A DNA stretch of 64,000 bases from Bryobacterales bacterium (GTDB taxonomy: Bacteria > Acidobacteriota > Terriglobia > Bryobacterales > Bryobacteraceae): the NCBI GenBank assembly GCA_016789745.1, contig JAEUQF010000227.1, positions 1 through 64,000 of the forward strand, given 5' to 3'. Positions 40,751 through 51,046 of the stretch are shown piece after piece. Position numbers and translations under genes: made by a program. Under the pieces are notes generated by a model, which saw only the letters and a list, made by a program, of their open reading frames with translations, did no database searches and had not been told where the DNA came from. Each line of letters opens with the position of its first letter. Within the stretch, counting starts at the first letter, position 1.

Positions 40751-40878
40751 CGCGGGAGGAGGAGCATGCAAGATGCCATGGAGCGGATGGCGAAGATCAA
40801 TGAGTTGCGGGCGGGCAGTGTTCGATTTTGGGAATGAGGCGTGCGCGGCGGAACAGCCTGCGGGCCTGATATGATCGG

Positions 40879-42159
40879 ATGCTTATGAGATATCGCGTAC
40901 GGGTGCTGATCCTGCTGTTCCTGCTATCGATCATTACGTACATCGACCGGGTGTGCATATCGGTGGCGGGGCCGCGGATGCAGGCGGAATTGGGGTTGAC
41001 GCCGGACAAGTGGGGCTGGGTGGTGGGAGCGTTCACGTTATCGTACGCGTTGTTTGAGATTCCGTCGGGGGCGATGGCGGATAGGATTGGCGCAAGGGCG
41101 GTGCTGACGCGCATTGTGCTGTGGTGGTCCTTATTCACGTCGCTGACCGGAGCGGTGTCGAACTTCTTCATGTTGTTGCTGGTGCGGTTCTGCTTTGGAG
41201 CGGGTGAGGCGGGTGCGTACCCGGGCAGTGCGTCGGCGGTTTCGCGGTGGTTCCCTGCGCCGGAGCGTGCGAGGGCGACCGGAATCGTCTGGATGGCAAG
41301 CCGGCTAGGGGGCGCGATTTCACCGATCCTGGTGGTGGCGATCCAACAGGCGTACGGTTGGCGGATGTCGTTTTACGTGTTTGGAATCCTGGGAGTGATC
41401 TGGTGTGCGCTCTGGTACTGGTGGTATCGCAATCATCCGACGGAGAAGCCCGGGGTTACGGCGCAGGAGCTACAGGAGATCGGCGGCGGTTCACCGAAGC
41501 AGCATCACGGGATGCCGTGGCGCGAGGCACTAGGCAAGTGGCGGTTCTGGAATATTCTGCTGATGTACCACACCTATTGCTGGGGGAGCTATTTTTACCT
41601 TTCGTGGCTGCACACGTATCTGCAGAAGGGGCGCGGGTTCAGCGAAAACGAGATGGCGATTTTCGCGACGGCGCCGTTCCTGTGTGGTGCATGCGGAAAC
41701 CTGCTGGGAGGTACGTTGAGTGACATCCTGGTGCGGAAGAAAGGGCTGAAGTTCGGGCGTCGGATAGTGGGGGCGTTGGGCCTGGCGATGTCGGGGACGT
41801 TTATGTTGCTGACGTCACAGACGCCGGACAAGTACATGGCGGTGCTGTTTTTAGCACTGGGTTATGGAAGCATGGACTGCATGTTGCCGGTGGCGTGGGC
41901 GGTTTGCCTGGACGTAGGCGGGCGTTATGCGGGCGCAGTGAGCGGATCGATGAACATGGCCGGACAGATGGGGTCGTTCCTGACGTCGCTGACGTTTGGG
42001 TATATTGTGACGGCAACGCAGAGCTACAATGCGCCTCTGATTCCGATGGGGACGATGTTGTTGATCAGTGCGTTCCTGTTCTCCCGAATTGATCCGACGC
42101 AACCGTTGATCGCGGATGAGGACAGCCACGGGACGAAGACACTGCCGAAGGCGGCTTGA
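40879..42159 (+). CDS. MFS transporter, ACS (anion:cation symporter) type
   Basis: A 426-residue, twelve-helix transporter. ITYIDRVCISVAGPRMQAEL near the start and PSGAMADRIGARAVL (loop 2-3) are typical of the ACS group, which includes hexuronate, glucarate and tartrate carriers; GEAGAYPGSASAVSRWFP fits the same group. It probably takes up a sugar acid. Two ATG codons (40879, 40885) precede the first helix. The gene is divergent from the ADOP permease and 25 bp ahead of the PBP4-type gene. Confidence 0.9.
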   Translation: MLMRYRVRVLILLFLLSIITYIDRVCISVAGPRMQAELGLTPDKWGWVVGAFTLSYALFEIPSGAMADRIGARAVLTRIVLWWSLFTSLTGAVSNFFMLLLVRFCFGAGEAGAYPGSASAVSRWFPAPERARATGIVWMASRLGGAISPILVVAIQQAYGWRMSFYVFGILGVIWCALWYWWYRNHPTEKPGVTAQELQEIGGGSPKQHHGMPWREALGKWRFWNILLMYHTYCWGSYFYLSWLHTYLQKGRGFSENEMAIFATAPFLCGACGNLLGGTLSDILVRKKGLKFGRRIVGALGLAMSGTFMLLTSQTPDKYMAVLFLALGYGSMDCMLPVAWAVCLDVGGRYAGAVSGSMNMAGQMGSFLTSLTFGYIVTATQSYNAPLIPMGTMLLISAFLFSRIDPTQPLIADEDSHGTKTLPKAA

Positions 42160-42184
42160 GGTTTTGGCCGGAGGCGAGTCAGGG

Positions 42185-43687
42185 ATGAGATTACTCGCGA
42201 GTTTCTTGGTTGCGGCTTGTCTTGGACTTGCGGCGGATGGGCGCGACGTGGACGTCGCGCGCAGACCGAGAGGTCTGCCCCACAAGGCGCGAATTCAGGC
42301 GCTGTTGCGAAGTGAGGCTGGGCAGAGTGCACGGTGGGGGATTCTGGTTCGTAGTTTGAAGACGGGGCGGACGGTGTTCGCGCTGAATGCCGATGAGCAT
42401 ATGACGCCGGCTTCGAACACGAAGCTGTTTTCCACATCGTTGGCACTGGAGCGATTGGGGCCGGATTACCGGTTTGTCACGACGGTCCGGGCGGACCGGG
42501 CAATTGATGGTGAGGGCGTGTTGGTGGGGGATCTGCGGCTGGTGGGAGGTGGCGATCCGACGCTTTCCGGGCGGGCGTATCCGTATCAGAAAGAGAATGA
42601 GGGTGGGGATCCGATTGAGCCGATTGTGGCGTTGGCGGAGCAGCTAACGGCGCGGGGTTTGCGGGAGATACGTGGAAGTGTGATTGGGGACGACCGGCGG
42701 TATGTGTACCAGCCGTTTCCTGAGGGTTGGACGGTGGACGATGCGCTGTGGGAGTACGGGGCGCCGGTAAGTGCTCTGCCATTTAACGACAACGCCTTCA
42801 CTGTGCGTGTAGAGCCGGGTGAAGTTGGGGATTTGGCGCGGGTGTTCTTGAATCCGCCGTCGCTGCCGTTTGTGATTGATAACCGGGTGATGACGGTGGC
42901 GGAGAGGCGAGGGAAGTTGGAGGTAGACCGGACGCCTGGGAGCCGGCAGTTGCGGCTGAATGGGACCGTGGGGAATGCCGGGGCGCGGCAGTTGCTGGCA
43001 GTGGATGATCCCGCCCTATACGCGGCGGCGGTGTTTCAGGATGTACTGACGCGACGGGGTGTGCGGATTTCGGGAGAGCCGGGTGCGATGCATCGGTATC
43101 GGGCCGATGAGCCGTTCGATGCGGGATATGGAGTCGAACTGGCGCGGCGGGAGTCATTGCCGTTGACGGAAGTGGCGCGGGTGGTGAATAAGGTGAGCCA
43201 GAACCTGCATGCGGAGTTACTGCTGCGAGAGGTGGGTCGGGTGCGGCAGAACGAGGGGACGCGGGAGGCAGGGTTGAAGGAGTTGGGAGCGTTTCTGAAA
43301 GAGGTAGGGGTGGAGGAGAAGGAGTATCACTTCGAGGATGGGTCGGGGTTGTCGCGGCGAGGGATCGTTTCGCCCACGGCCATCGTGAAGTTGCTGACCT
43401 ATATGCACTCGCGGTCCTACGGAGCGGATTGGGATTCGATGCTGCCGTTCGGGGGCGAGGATGGGACGCTGCGGTCGCGGTTTGATAAGGCGGAGGCGGC
43501 GCGGGTGATCCATGCGAAGACGGGGACGCTGGGCACGGTAAGTGCGCTTTCGGGATATCTGACAACGAAGCGAGGGGCGCGGCTGGTGTTTTCGGTGATC
43601 GCGAATAACTACACGGCGCCGGGGCCGGAGGTGCGGAAAGTGATCGATCGGATCGGGTTGGCGTTGACGGCGTGGGAGGGGCAGTAG
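42185..43687 (+). CDS. dacB: D-alanyl-D-alanine carboxypeptidase/endopeptidase (PBP4 type)
   Basis: A 500-residue periplasmic PBP4-type enzyme that trims or cleaves peptidoglycan cross-links. Signal peptide about residues 1-17. Catalytic motifs: Ser77-N-T-Lys80 (TPASNTKLFS), Ser338-Q-N (NKVSQNLHAEL) and Lys445-T-G (HAKTGTLGTV). The three-domain insertion of PBP4 lies between the first two. Oddly, residues about 19-33 (RDVDVARRPRGLPH) are encoded by a double-hairpin repeat that recurs twice elsewhere in the window, in frame just after the signal peptide. The start is the ATG at 42185 behind GGAGG; the longer frame would place it inside the transporter gene. Confidence 0.9.
   Translation: MRLLASFLVAACLGLAADGRDVDVARRPRGLPHKARIQALLRSEAGQSARWGILVRSLKTGRTVFALNADEHMTPASNTKLFSTSLALERLGPDYRFVTTVRADRAIDGEGVLVGDLRLVGGGDPTLSGRAYPYQKENEGGDPIEPIVALAEQLTARGLREIRGSVIGDDRRYVYQPFPEGWTVDDALWEYGAPVSALPFNDNAFTVRVEPGEVGDLARVFLNPPSLPFVIDNRVMTVAERRGKLEVDRTPGSRQLRLNGTVGNAGARQLLAVDDPALYAAAVFQDVLTRRGVRISGEPGAMHRYRADEPFDAGYGVELARRESLPLTEVARVVNKVSQNLHAELLLREVGRVRQNEGTREAGLKELGAFLKEVGVEEKEYHFEDGSGLSRRGIVSPTAIVKLLTYMHSRSYGADWDSMLPFGGEDGTLRSRFDKAEAARVIHAKTGTLGTVSALSGYLTTKRGARLVFSVIANNYTAPGPEVRKVIDRIGLALTAWEGQ
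42241..42283 (-). repeat. Double-hairpin GTGGG repeat, copy A (inside dacB)
   Basis: On the minus strand: GTGGG, then GCAGACC-TCTC-GGTCTGC, then GCGCGACGT-CC-ACGTCGCGC. Stems of 7 and 9 pairs, without mismatch. Same architecture as copies at 47720 and 49409. It adds 14-15 codons in frame to dacB. Confidence 0.75.
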
Positions 43688-43696
43688 AATAGAGCT

Positions 43697-43924
43697 ATGC
43701 CGATCTTTGAATATAGCTGCGAGGATTGCGGGACGCATTTTGAGAAGCTGGTTCGCCGGGTGACGGACGACGTGACGTGCCCGAGTTGCGAATCGGGGCA
43801 TTTGAAGCAGGAACTGTCGACGTTTGCGGCGCATGCCGGAACGGCTTCGAAGGGGGCGCCGGCACAGATGCCGTCGTGTCCGGGCGGGATGTGCCAAAAC
43901 CCGGGAATGTGCGGCCGGAACTAA
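43697..43924 (+). CDS. FmdB-type zinc ribbon protein
   Basis: A 75-residue protein with the FmdB regulatory-type zinc ribbon: MPIFEYSCEDCGTHFEKL and DVTCPSCESG give two CxxC pairs. The C-terminal tail is Ser/Pro/Gly-rich with further Cys and Met (SCPGGMCQNPGMCG), a common tail in this family. The role is unclear; FmdB was described as a regulator of formamidase/amidase genes. The stop is directly followed by the next start. Confidence 0.88.
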   Translation: MPIFEYSCEDCGTHFEKLVRRVTDDVTCPSCESGHLKQELSTFAAHAGTASKGAPAQMPSCPGGMCQNPGMCGRN

Positions 43925-44203
43925 ATGGACGAACGCGACTATTACGTCGAGAGCCGAACGACGAAGCCGATCGAACTGGTATGCAGCTTCTGCAAGACCA
44001 AGGACACGTACGAACTGCCCTGGGTGGTGCGTAAGAAGAAGGGCACGCTGCCGCGCGGGGCGGATGAGCGGGACCGGGCGAAGTTCGCGAAAGCGCAAAG
44101 CTACATGGTGCTAGCGCAGGATAAAGTGAACTGCAAGAACATGCGCTGCCGGCGGCCGTTTGAGGTGTCGGGAACCAAGACACTGGCCTTTCTGACGGAT
44201 TGA
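43925..44203 (+). CDS. Small zinc-ribbon-like hypothetical protein
   Basis: A 92-residue basic protein with a CxxC (LVCSFCKTK, residues about 19-27) and a second Cys pair (NCKNMRCRRPFE, near residue 70), which could hold one zinc. I do not recognise the family. It is placed immediately after the FmdB-type gene with no gap (TAA-ATG) and 19 bp before the PhoD gene, so the three are probably cotranscribed. Confidence 0.72.
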   Translation: MDERDYYVESRTTKPIELVCSFCKTKDTYELPWVVRKKKGTLPRGADERDRAKFAKAQSYMVLAQDKVNCKNMRCRRPFEVSGTKTLAFLTD

Positions 44204-44222
44204 GGTTTGATAGGCTAGTGCC

Positions 44223-46082
44223 ATGCCAAAGTTCAACCGCCGCGACCTGACGAAGGCCGCGTTAACCGCTATGGCGGCTCCTTCCGCGCTACAGGCGCAG
44301 GCCGGTGGTATCACGCATGGACCGATGCTGGGTCATGTGACAGCGAACGAGATTCGGATTTGGGGACGGACGCAGCGTCCGGGCGAGTTTCGGGTGCGGT
44401 ACGGGACCAGCGAGCAGAACCTAGAACAAGTTTCCGACGCGGCGAAGACAACGCTCGATCACGATAATGCGGCGTGGGTGCAGCTAAGGGGATTGAAGCC
44501 GGGGACAAAGTATTACTTCCGGTTGGTGGCGGGAGCTAGTAATGAGGGCCGGCCGGAGCACAGCGGGACTTTCTTGACGCTGCCGGATCCGAATGATTAC
44601 CGGCATCTGGAGACGAATCCGCGCGGGCTGTTCAACTTCCGGTTTGAGTTTGGGTCGTGCAATAACCAGAAGCCGAACAACGGCACAGGGCCGGGTCTGC
44701 CTGCGTTCAAGACGATGCGGGAGAAGTTGACGGACAAGGTACTGTTTTCGATAACGAACGGGGACTGGCTGTATGAGGACAAGCGCGACTTCCCGGTTGA
44801 GGAGTGGTGTAAGCAGACGGGTTGCGCGGCAGACGCAGTGCCGGGGATTGTGAAGTTAGCGCCGAGCATCACGGGTGTGTGGGAGAACTATAAGTTCTTT
44901 CTGGAACGCGGCGTCAACATGGCGGAGTGGCACAAGAAGGTGCCCTCTTACTTCACGCCGGATGATCACGAGATTCTGAATGATGTGTATGGGACGGCAG
45001 CGGCAGGGAATCGGAGCCGGCGGGCGGTTTTTCGCGATATTGCGATGCGGGGGTGGTTCGATTACGTAGCCGGGGCAAATCCGCTGGCGACTTCGACCAA
45101 CACGCACTTCAGCCACGGGACGTTCAAGGCGGGCAGTGATGTGATGGAAGACGCCTCAACGGACTTTACGAAGGTGAAACTTAGCGAGTTGAGTAATCTG
45201 CATGTGCACTGGGGCGGGCAGATGGCCGGAGTGGATATTACGAAGCAGGAAGAGCCTGCTGGGAGTGCGAATGCGGGAGTTTACGACGTGGTGGAGGTTC
45301 TAGGGCCGAATAAGCTCAGGATCAAGCCGGCGGCGCAGGAGAGCGGGACCAGCGCGTACTCCATTGGGCGGCACTCTTACGGGAAATTCCGGGTAGGGAA
45401 TGTTGAAGTCTACCTGCTGGATACGCGGAGCTTGCGGGACCAGCACGATCCGAAGAACCCGAAGCGGAAGGGCCTGTCGATGATTGGGCAGGCGCAGCGG
45501 AAGTGGTTAATGGCGAGTATGCGGGCGAGCGATGCCGACTTCTTCTTTTTGGCTTCGAGCGTGAACCTGATGATTCCGCACGTTGGGTCTCCTGGGTCGA
45601 CCGGCCCAATTGATGGGAAGGACGATGCATGGACGGCATTCCTGGAAGAGCGGGAGATGTTACTCAAGTTCTGGGATGGGCTAGGGAAGCCAGTTATCGT
45701 GATGACCGGCGACTTACATAATTCATTCGCGATTAAGGTGACGGATCGAGTTTGGGAGTTTTGTTCGGGGCCGCGCGGGTCACAGAATCATCCGATGAAG
45801 AGCGAGGGTGGACGTATGCCGAATGGGCAGTTCGACTCGCACGGGACGCCGTGTGACATTCGGTGGTCCAGCTATTTCCGTAACGATGTGCCTACGCAGA
45901 AGCGGAAACAGCCGATTTACGCGGTGGCGCAAGTGAACAACGCATTTATGAATCCGGACGATAAGGGTCGTGAGCGGTGGGTGGCTTATCCGAAGCCCCA
46001 CGTGGTGATTCAGTATTATGACGGGTTCACGGGCGATTTGATGTATGCGGAGTCGATCCACGCCTCGGGAGATCGGGTCTAG
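44223..46082 (+). CDS. PhoD-type alkaline phosphatase family protein, Tat-exported
   Basis: A 619-residue exported phosphatase or phosphodiesterase. A twin-arginine signal (FNRRDLTKAALTAMAAPSAL) is followed by a PhoD N-terminal Fn3-like domain (about 30-120; IRIWGRTQRPGEFRVRYG, LRGLKPGTKYYFRLV) and the metallophosphatase domain: FEFGSCNNQKP, ITNGDWLYED, YFTPDDHEILND, and near the C terminus VIVMTGDLHNSFAI. These match the Asp/Asn/His metal ligands of PhoD. It probably releases phosphate from diesters or teichoic-acid-like polymers. It converges on the nitrile hydratase accessory gene with a 4 bp overlap. Confidence 0.9.
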   Translation: MPKFNRRDLTKAALTAMAAPSALQAQAGGITHGPMLGHVTANEIRIWGRTQRPGEFRVRYGTSEQNLEQVSDAAKTTLDHDNAAWVQLRGLKPGTKYYFRLVAGASNEGRPEHSGTFLTLPDPNDYRHLETNPRGLFNFRFEFGSCNNQKPNNGTGPGLPAFKTMREKLTDKVLFSITNGDWLYEDKRDFPVEEWCKQTGCAADAVPGIVKLAPSITGVWENYKFFLERGVNMAEWHKKVPSYFTPDDHEILNDVYGTAAAGNRSRRAVFRDIAMRGWFDYVAGANPLATSTNTHFSHGTFKAGSDVMEDASTDFTKVKLSELSNLHVHWGGQMAGVDITKQEEPAGSANAGVYDVVEVLGPNKLRIKPAAQESGTSAYSIGRHSYGKFRVGNVEVYLLDTRSLRDQHDPKNPKRKGLSMIGQAQRKWLMASMRASDADFFFLASSVNLMIPHVGSPGSTGPIDGKDDAWTAFLEEREMLLKFWDGLGKPVIVMTGDLHNSFAIKVTDRVWEFCSGPRGSQNHPMKSEGGRMPNGQFDSHGTPCDIRWSSYFRNDVPTQKRKQPIYAVAQVNNAFMNPDDKGRERWVAYPKPHVVIQYYDGFTGDLMYAESIHASGDRV

Positions 46083-46441
46083 CGTTTTAGGATTACCGGT
46101 TGGCCGTGGGGCGTGTGGCGATAGGCATCGGCCCAGGCTTCCTTGCGGTCGTTGAGGGCTTGCTGATTCGTGAGGCCTTTGGCTTGAGCGAGGCGTTCCA
46201 GGGTATTGAGCCAGTGCTGGTAGTATTTGGAACCATCGTCTGGTTCCCCCCGGCCGGCGGCGGCTTTGAGTTCCGCGGCTAACTCCGCCGCCCATTCTGT
46301 CCATGTGAAATAACCGGCGTGAGATAACTTCACGGCCATGGCGAAGGCTTGCGCCTGCCAAGGTTCGGCGAAGATGGGGCCGCCTTCGTCTTTGGGGAGG
46401 CCGGGCAGTTGGGTAAGGTCGGGCTGGTTAGGCTGGTTCAA
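46079..46441 (-). CDS. Nitrile hydratase accessory protein (metal-insertion type)
   Basis: A 120-residue protein with the family core GGPIFAEPWQAQAFAMAVKL, FTWTEWAAELAAELKAA and DDGSKYYQHWLNTLERL, also related to the N terminus of the beta subunit. It acts as the chaperone or activator that helps load metal into the alpha subunit. The start is uncertain: I use TTG at 46441, which has GGGAG seven bases upstream and agrees with the family's length. An ATG at 46546 would overlap the beta gene by 119 bp. It is third in the nthA-nthB-accessory order. Confidence 0.8.
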   Translation of the reverse strand: MNQPNQPDLTQLPGLPKDEGGPIFAEPWQAQAFAMAVKLSHAGYFTWTEWAAELAAELKAAAGRGEPDDGSKYYQHWLNTLERLAQAKGLTNQQALNDRKEAWADAYRHTPHGQPVILKR

Positions 46442-47084
46442 GGTAGCTCTCCCACAGGTCGATGTAAACGGCGTCTTTCGCGGAGGCTTGGGGGCCCCAG
46501 AGTTCCTGGAATGAGAATCGGACGGAGTAGAGGTGTTGGCGGACATCTTCGCCTTCGGCGGAGGCGTCGGGTAGCGGATGAACGCCTTGGTCTCTGTGAA
46601 TGGTACCGAGTTTGCCTCGGGCGTAGCGGGGCAGGCGGGTGTGGCCGGTGGGGTTGATGATCTTTGCTTGGACGGACTGCCCTACGTGGTAGTGGGGTGG
46701 GATGGTGGGATCGTCGGTGGGGGGCAGACCGCGGCTGATGAAGGCCTGGTCCATGTTGGGGGTGAGGGCGGGTTGGCCCTTTGGCTGGGTGGGGTCTGGC
46801 CGGTGGTTGGCGAACTCTTCGGGAGTGATAAAGCCGTAGTCGATGGCTTGCTTTTCGAGCCGGGTGAACCAGCGCTCGTAGTAGGACATGCGGAGGTATT
46901 CGGCCGGGGGGAGGAGTTCGAGGGCGTAGCGGTCCTGGTCGAGATTCCAACGCTTGAAGGCACGGAGGGCCCGGCAGAGGGCGAAGGCGTGCCCTTCCCA
47001 CGGGGCGTGGAAGACGGGTTCGTTGGTTTCGGGGTTGACGGGTCCCATGCCGTGCATACCGCCCATGTCATGGACGCCGTTCAT
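46428..47084 (-). CDS. nthB: Nitrile hydratase subunit beta
   Basis: A 218-residue subunit. It opens with [19 protein letters not shown], the standard beta-subunit start, continues with the helical half ([38 protein letters not shown]) and ends in the SH3-like barrel ([46 protein letters not shown]). It pairs with the alpha subunit to hydrate nitriles to amides; beta-subunit Arg residues contact the oxidised Cys cluster. The ATG overlaps the alpha stop by 4 bp. Confidence 0.93.
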   Translation of the reverse strand: MNGVHDMGGMHGMGPVNPETNEPVFHAPWEGHAFALCRALRAFKRWNLDQDRYALELLPPAEYLRMSYYERWFTRLEKQAIDYGFITPEEFANHRPDPTQPKGQPALTPNMDQAFISRGLPPTDDPTIPPHYHVGQSVQAKIINPTGHTRLPRYARGKLGTIHRDQGVHPLPDASAEGEDVRQHLYSVRFSFQELWGPQASAKDAVYIDLWESYLEPA

Positions 47085-47695
47085 AACTTAGTGACTCCTA
47101 CCATGGAGTCTCTGGTTACTAAGTCGGCTAATTGTTCTTCGGTGAGGCTTTCCGTGTTAGACGGGCGTTCGGGGAGGACCAAGTAGCGGACTTCGGCAGT
47201 GCTGTCCCAGACCCGTATTTCGGTGTCTTCCGGGAGAGCGGTGCCGAATTCTTTGAGGATGCCCCTGGGGTCGATGACGGCTCGGGAGCGGTAGGCATTG
47301 GATTTGTACCAGACCGGCGGGAGGCCGAGGACGGGCCAGGGGTAACAGGAGCAGAGGGTGCAGACGACCAGGTTGTGGACTTGCGGGGTGTTTTCGAGGA
47401 CAACCATGGATTCGCCTTCGGCGCTGAGGAAGCCGAGTTCGGCTATGGCTTTGGGGGCGTCAGTGAGCAGGCGGGCTTTGTACTCGGGATCGAGCCAGGC
47501 TTTGGCTACCACTTTGGCGCCGTTTCGAGGGCCTATTTTGTTCTCCATGGTGTCGATGAGGGCGTCGAGCGCGGCGGGATCGACGTAGCCCTTTTCGATT
47601 AGGAGGGATTCGAGGGCTTTGACGCGGAGGGTCAGGTCGTGAGGGACGGCTTGGTGTTCGTGGTCGTGGTGATAGTGTTGGTCGTGACCGGACAT
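47081..47695 (-). CDS. nthA: Nitrile hydratase subunit alpha, cobalt type
   Basis: A 204-residue catalytic subunit. The metal site is [21 protein letters not shown] marks the cobalt type (iron enzymes have C-S-L-C-S-C). Two of the Cys are oxidised to sulfinic and sulfenic acid in known enzymes. The His-rich N terminus ([12 protein letters not shown]) could hold metal before insertion. Start is the ATG at 47695; an in-frame extension to 47767 would pass through the intergenic repeat. It lies 81 bp behind cimA on the same strand, with a double-hairpin repeat between them. Confidence 0.93.
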   Translation of the reverse strand: MSGHDQHYHHDHEHQAVPHDLTLRVKALESLLIEKGYVDPAALDALIDTMENKIGPRNGAKVVAKAWLDPEYKARLLTDAPKAIAELGFLSAEGESMVVLENTPQVHNLVVCTLCSCYPWPVLGLPPVWYKSNAYRSRAVIDPRGILKEFGTALPEDTEIRVWDSTAEVRYLVLPERPSNTESLTEEQLADLVTRDSMVGVTKL

Positions 47696-47719
47696 GAAGG
47701 AAGTATAGCTTCCGGAAGG

Positions 47720-47766
47720 GTGGGGCGACCTGGGGGTCGCCCGCGGGTCTGGGGACCCGCCCTCCA
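47720..47766 (+). repeat. Double-hairpin GTGGG repeat, copy B
   Basis: On the plus strand: GTGGG, then GCGACC-TGGG-GGTCGC, then GCGGGTC-TGGG-GACCCGC, then CCTCCACC. Stems of 6-7 pairs with TGGG loops. It lies between cimA and nthA, opposite in orientation to copies A and C. Confidence 0.7.
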
Positions 47767-47776
47767 CCTGATCAAG

Positions 47777-49384
47777 TTAGACGCCCCAGCAGTAGTCTTC
47801 TACGGCGCGTTCGATGGCTTCGTCTTTCTCGACGAGGCGCATGAGTTCGAGGCGGATGGCGTCGAGGAGGGCGTGCCAACTGGCGCTGATTACGTTGTCA
47901 CTTACTCCGACGGTGGCCCAAGAGCGGCGATTGTCGGACCATTCGACTAAGACGCGGACTTTCGCGGCGGTGCCTTTTTTGGTGTCAAGGACTCGGACTT
48001 TGTAATCGGTGAGGCGGACGTTAGAGATGGCGGGATAGAGCTGGGCGAGGCACTGGCGGAGGCAGAGGTCGAGGGCATTCATGGGGCCGTGGCCGTTGGC
48101 GGTGGCGGAGTGGATGCCGTCCTGTGCCTTGAGGGTGACGGTGGCCGTGGTCTGGACGTCCTTGCCGTTACTCTTCATGGCCACTTCGTAGTTCACGACT
48201 TCGAAGAGGTTGAGGTTGGGGTGGAGGGCTTCGCGCACGAGCAATTCGAAGGTGCCTTCGGCGGCTTCGAGTTCGTAGCCCATGAACTCCATCTGCTTGA
48301 TGCGTTCGAGGAGTTCGCGGTGGGAGGCATCGCTAAGACGGTCGACAAGACCGTGCTGCTTGAGCTTGTAGAGGATGTTGCTGCGTCCGCTGAGATCGGA
48401 AAGCAGGACACGCTGGCGGTTGCCTACGGTGTCGGGACGGACGTGTTCGTAGGTGGCGGAATCCTTGAGGACCGCGCTGACGTGGACACCGCCCTTGTGG
48501 GCAAAGGCGCTGCGTCCGACATACGGCTGGTCATTGCGGACGGAGAGGTTCGCCAGTTCGGCGATGAAGCGGGCGACGCTGGTGAGGTGAGTGAGCTTTT
48601 CGGGGCCGATGGTGGTGTGACCGAGTTTGAGTTCAAGGTTGGCGAGGAGAGACGCCATGTTGGCGTTTCCGCAGCGCTCGCCGTAGCCGTTGAAGCAGCC
48701 TTGGACGTGAGTGGCACCGGCTTCGACGGCGGCCAAGGTATTGGCAACGGCTACGTCGGAGTCGTTATGGCAGTGGATGCCGATGATGCCATCGAAGCGT
48801 TTGCGAACGTCGGCGAAGATCTCGACGAGACGACCGGGGAGGGTGCCGCCGTTGGTGTCGCAGAGGCAGAGAACGGAGGCGCCGGCTTTTTGGGCGGCTT
48901 CGAGAGTGCGGAGGGCGAAGGAAGGGTTGGAGATGTAGCCGTCGAAGAAGTGCTCGGCGTCGTAGACAACTTCTTTGCCGTGTTGGATGAGGTAGCTGAC
49001 GGTCTCACTGATGAGGGCGATGTTTTCGTCTTCGGTGATGCCGAGCGCGCGCTGGGTATGAAGGTCCCAACTTTTTCCGAAGATGGAGACTACGGGCGTG
49101 CCGGCTTCGAGGAGATTGCGGACGTTGGAGTCCTGGTGGACGGGATTGCGGGCGAAGCGGGTGGAGCCGAAGGCGGTGAGCTTGGAGTGCTTGAGTTGGA
49201 GGTCGCGGGCACGGGAGAAGAACTCCTTGTCGCGAGGGTTGGAGCCGGGCCATCCACCTTCGATGTAGTCAATACCGAGTTCGTCCAGCTTTTGGGCGAT
49301 GACGAGTTTGTCATCGACGGAGAAGGAGACGGCCTCGCCTTGGGTGCCGTCGCGGAGGGTGGTATCGAAGGTGAAGATTTTCAT
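47777..49384 (-). CDS. cimA: (R)-citramalate synthase
   Basis: A 535-residue enzyme that condenses pyruvate and acetyl-CoA to citramalate, the first step of the threonine-independent route to 2-oxobutyrate and isoleucine. The TIM-barrel start is FTFDTTLRDGTQGEAVSFSV, with metal and substrate residues in IGIHCHNDSDVAVANTLAAV and HVQGCFNGYGERCGNANMAS; the C-terminal regulatory domain is present (about 400-530). The IEGGWPGSNPRDKEFF segment is that of the Geobacter-type citramalate synthase, not of LeuA. Start is the ATG at 49384. It follows ilvC by 75 bp, with a repeat between. Confidence 0.92.
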   Translation of the reverse strand: MKIFTFDTTLRDGTQGEAVSFSVDDKLVIAQKLDELGIDYIEGGWPGSNPRDKEFFSRARDLQLKHSKLTAFGSTRFARNPVHQDSNVRNLLEAGTPVVSIFGKSWDLHTQRALGITEDENIALISETVSYLIQHGKEVVYDAEHFFDGYISNPSFALRTLEAAQKAGASVLCLCDTNGGTLPGRLVEIFADVRKRFDGIIGIHCHNDSDVAVANTLAAVEAGATHVQGCFNGYGERCGNANMASLLANLELKLGHTTIGPEKLTHLTSVARFIAELANLSVRNDQPYVGRSAFAHKGGVHVSAVLKDSATYEHVRPDTVGNRQRVLLSDLSGRSNILYKLKQHGLVDRLSDASHRELLERIKQMEFMGYELEAAEGTFELLVREALHPNLNLFEVVNYEVAMKSNGKDVQTTATVTLKAQDGIHSATANGHGPMNALDLCLRQCLAQLYPAISNVRLTDYKVRVLDTKKGTAAKVRVLVEWSDNRRSWATVGVSDNVISASWHALLDAIRLELMRLVEKDEAIERAVEDYCWGV

Positions 49385-49408
49385 GACTAACTCTTTTCGA
49401 ACTTGGAA

Positions 49409-49453
49409 GGGGCGGCTTGGAAGCCGCCCCGCAGACGTGGACGTCTGCCCCAC
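49409..49453 (-). repeat. Double-hairpin GTGGG repeat, copy C
   Basis: On the minus strand: GTGGG, then GCAGACGT-CC-ACGTCTGC, then GGGGCGGCTT-CC-AAGCCGCCCC. Perfect stems of 8 and 10 pairs. It fills most of the 75 bp gap between ilvC and cimA. Its first hairpin starts GTGGGGCAGAC, as copy A does. Confidence 0.75.
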
Positions 49454-49459
49454 AACGGA

Positions 49460-51029
<1,570 letters not shown>

Positions 51030-51046
51030 GGTGGAGTTACCTAACT

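Noticed and set aside
47696-47767. Longer start for nthA at 47767
   Set aside because: The extension is encoded by the double-hairpin repeat and does not match the N terminus of alpha subunits.
48089-49390. 433-codon open frame opposite cimA
   Set aside because: Same reason: a GC-skewed antisense frame with no recognisable domain.
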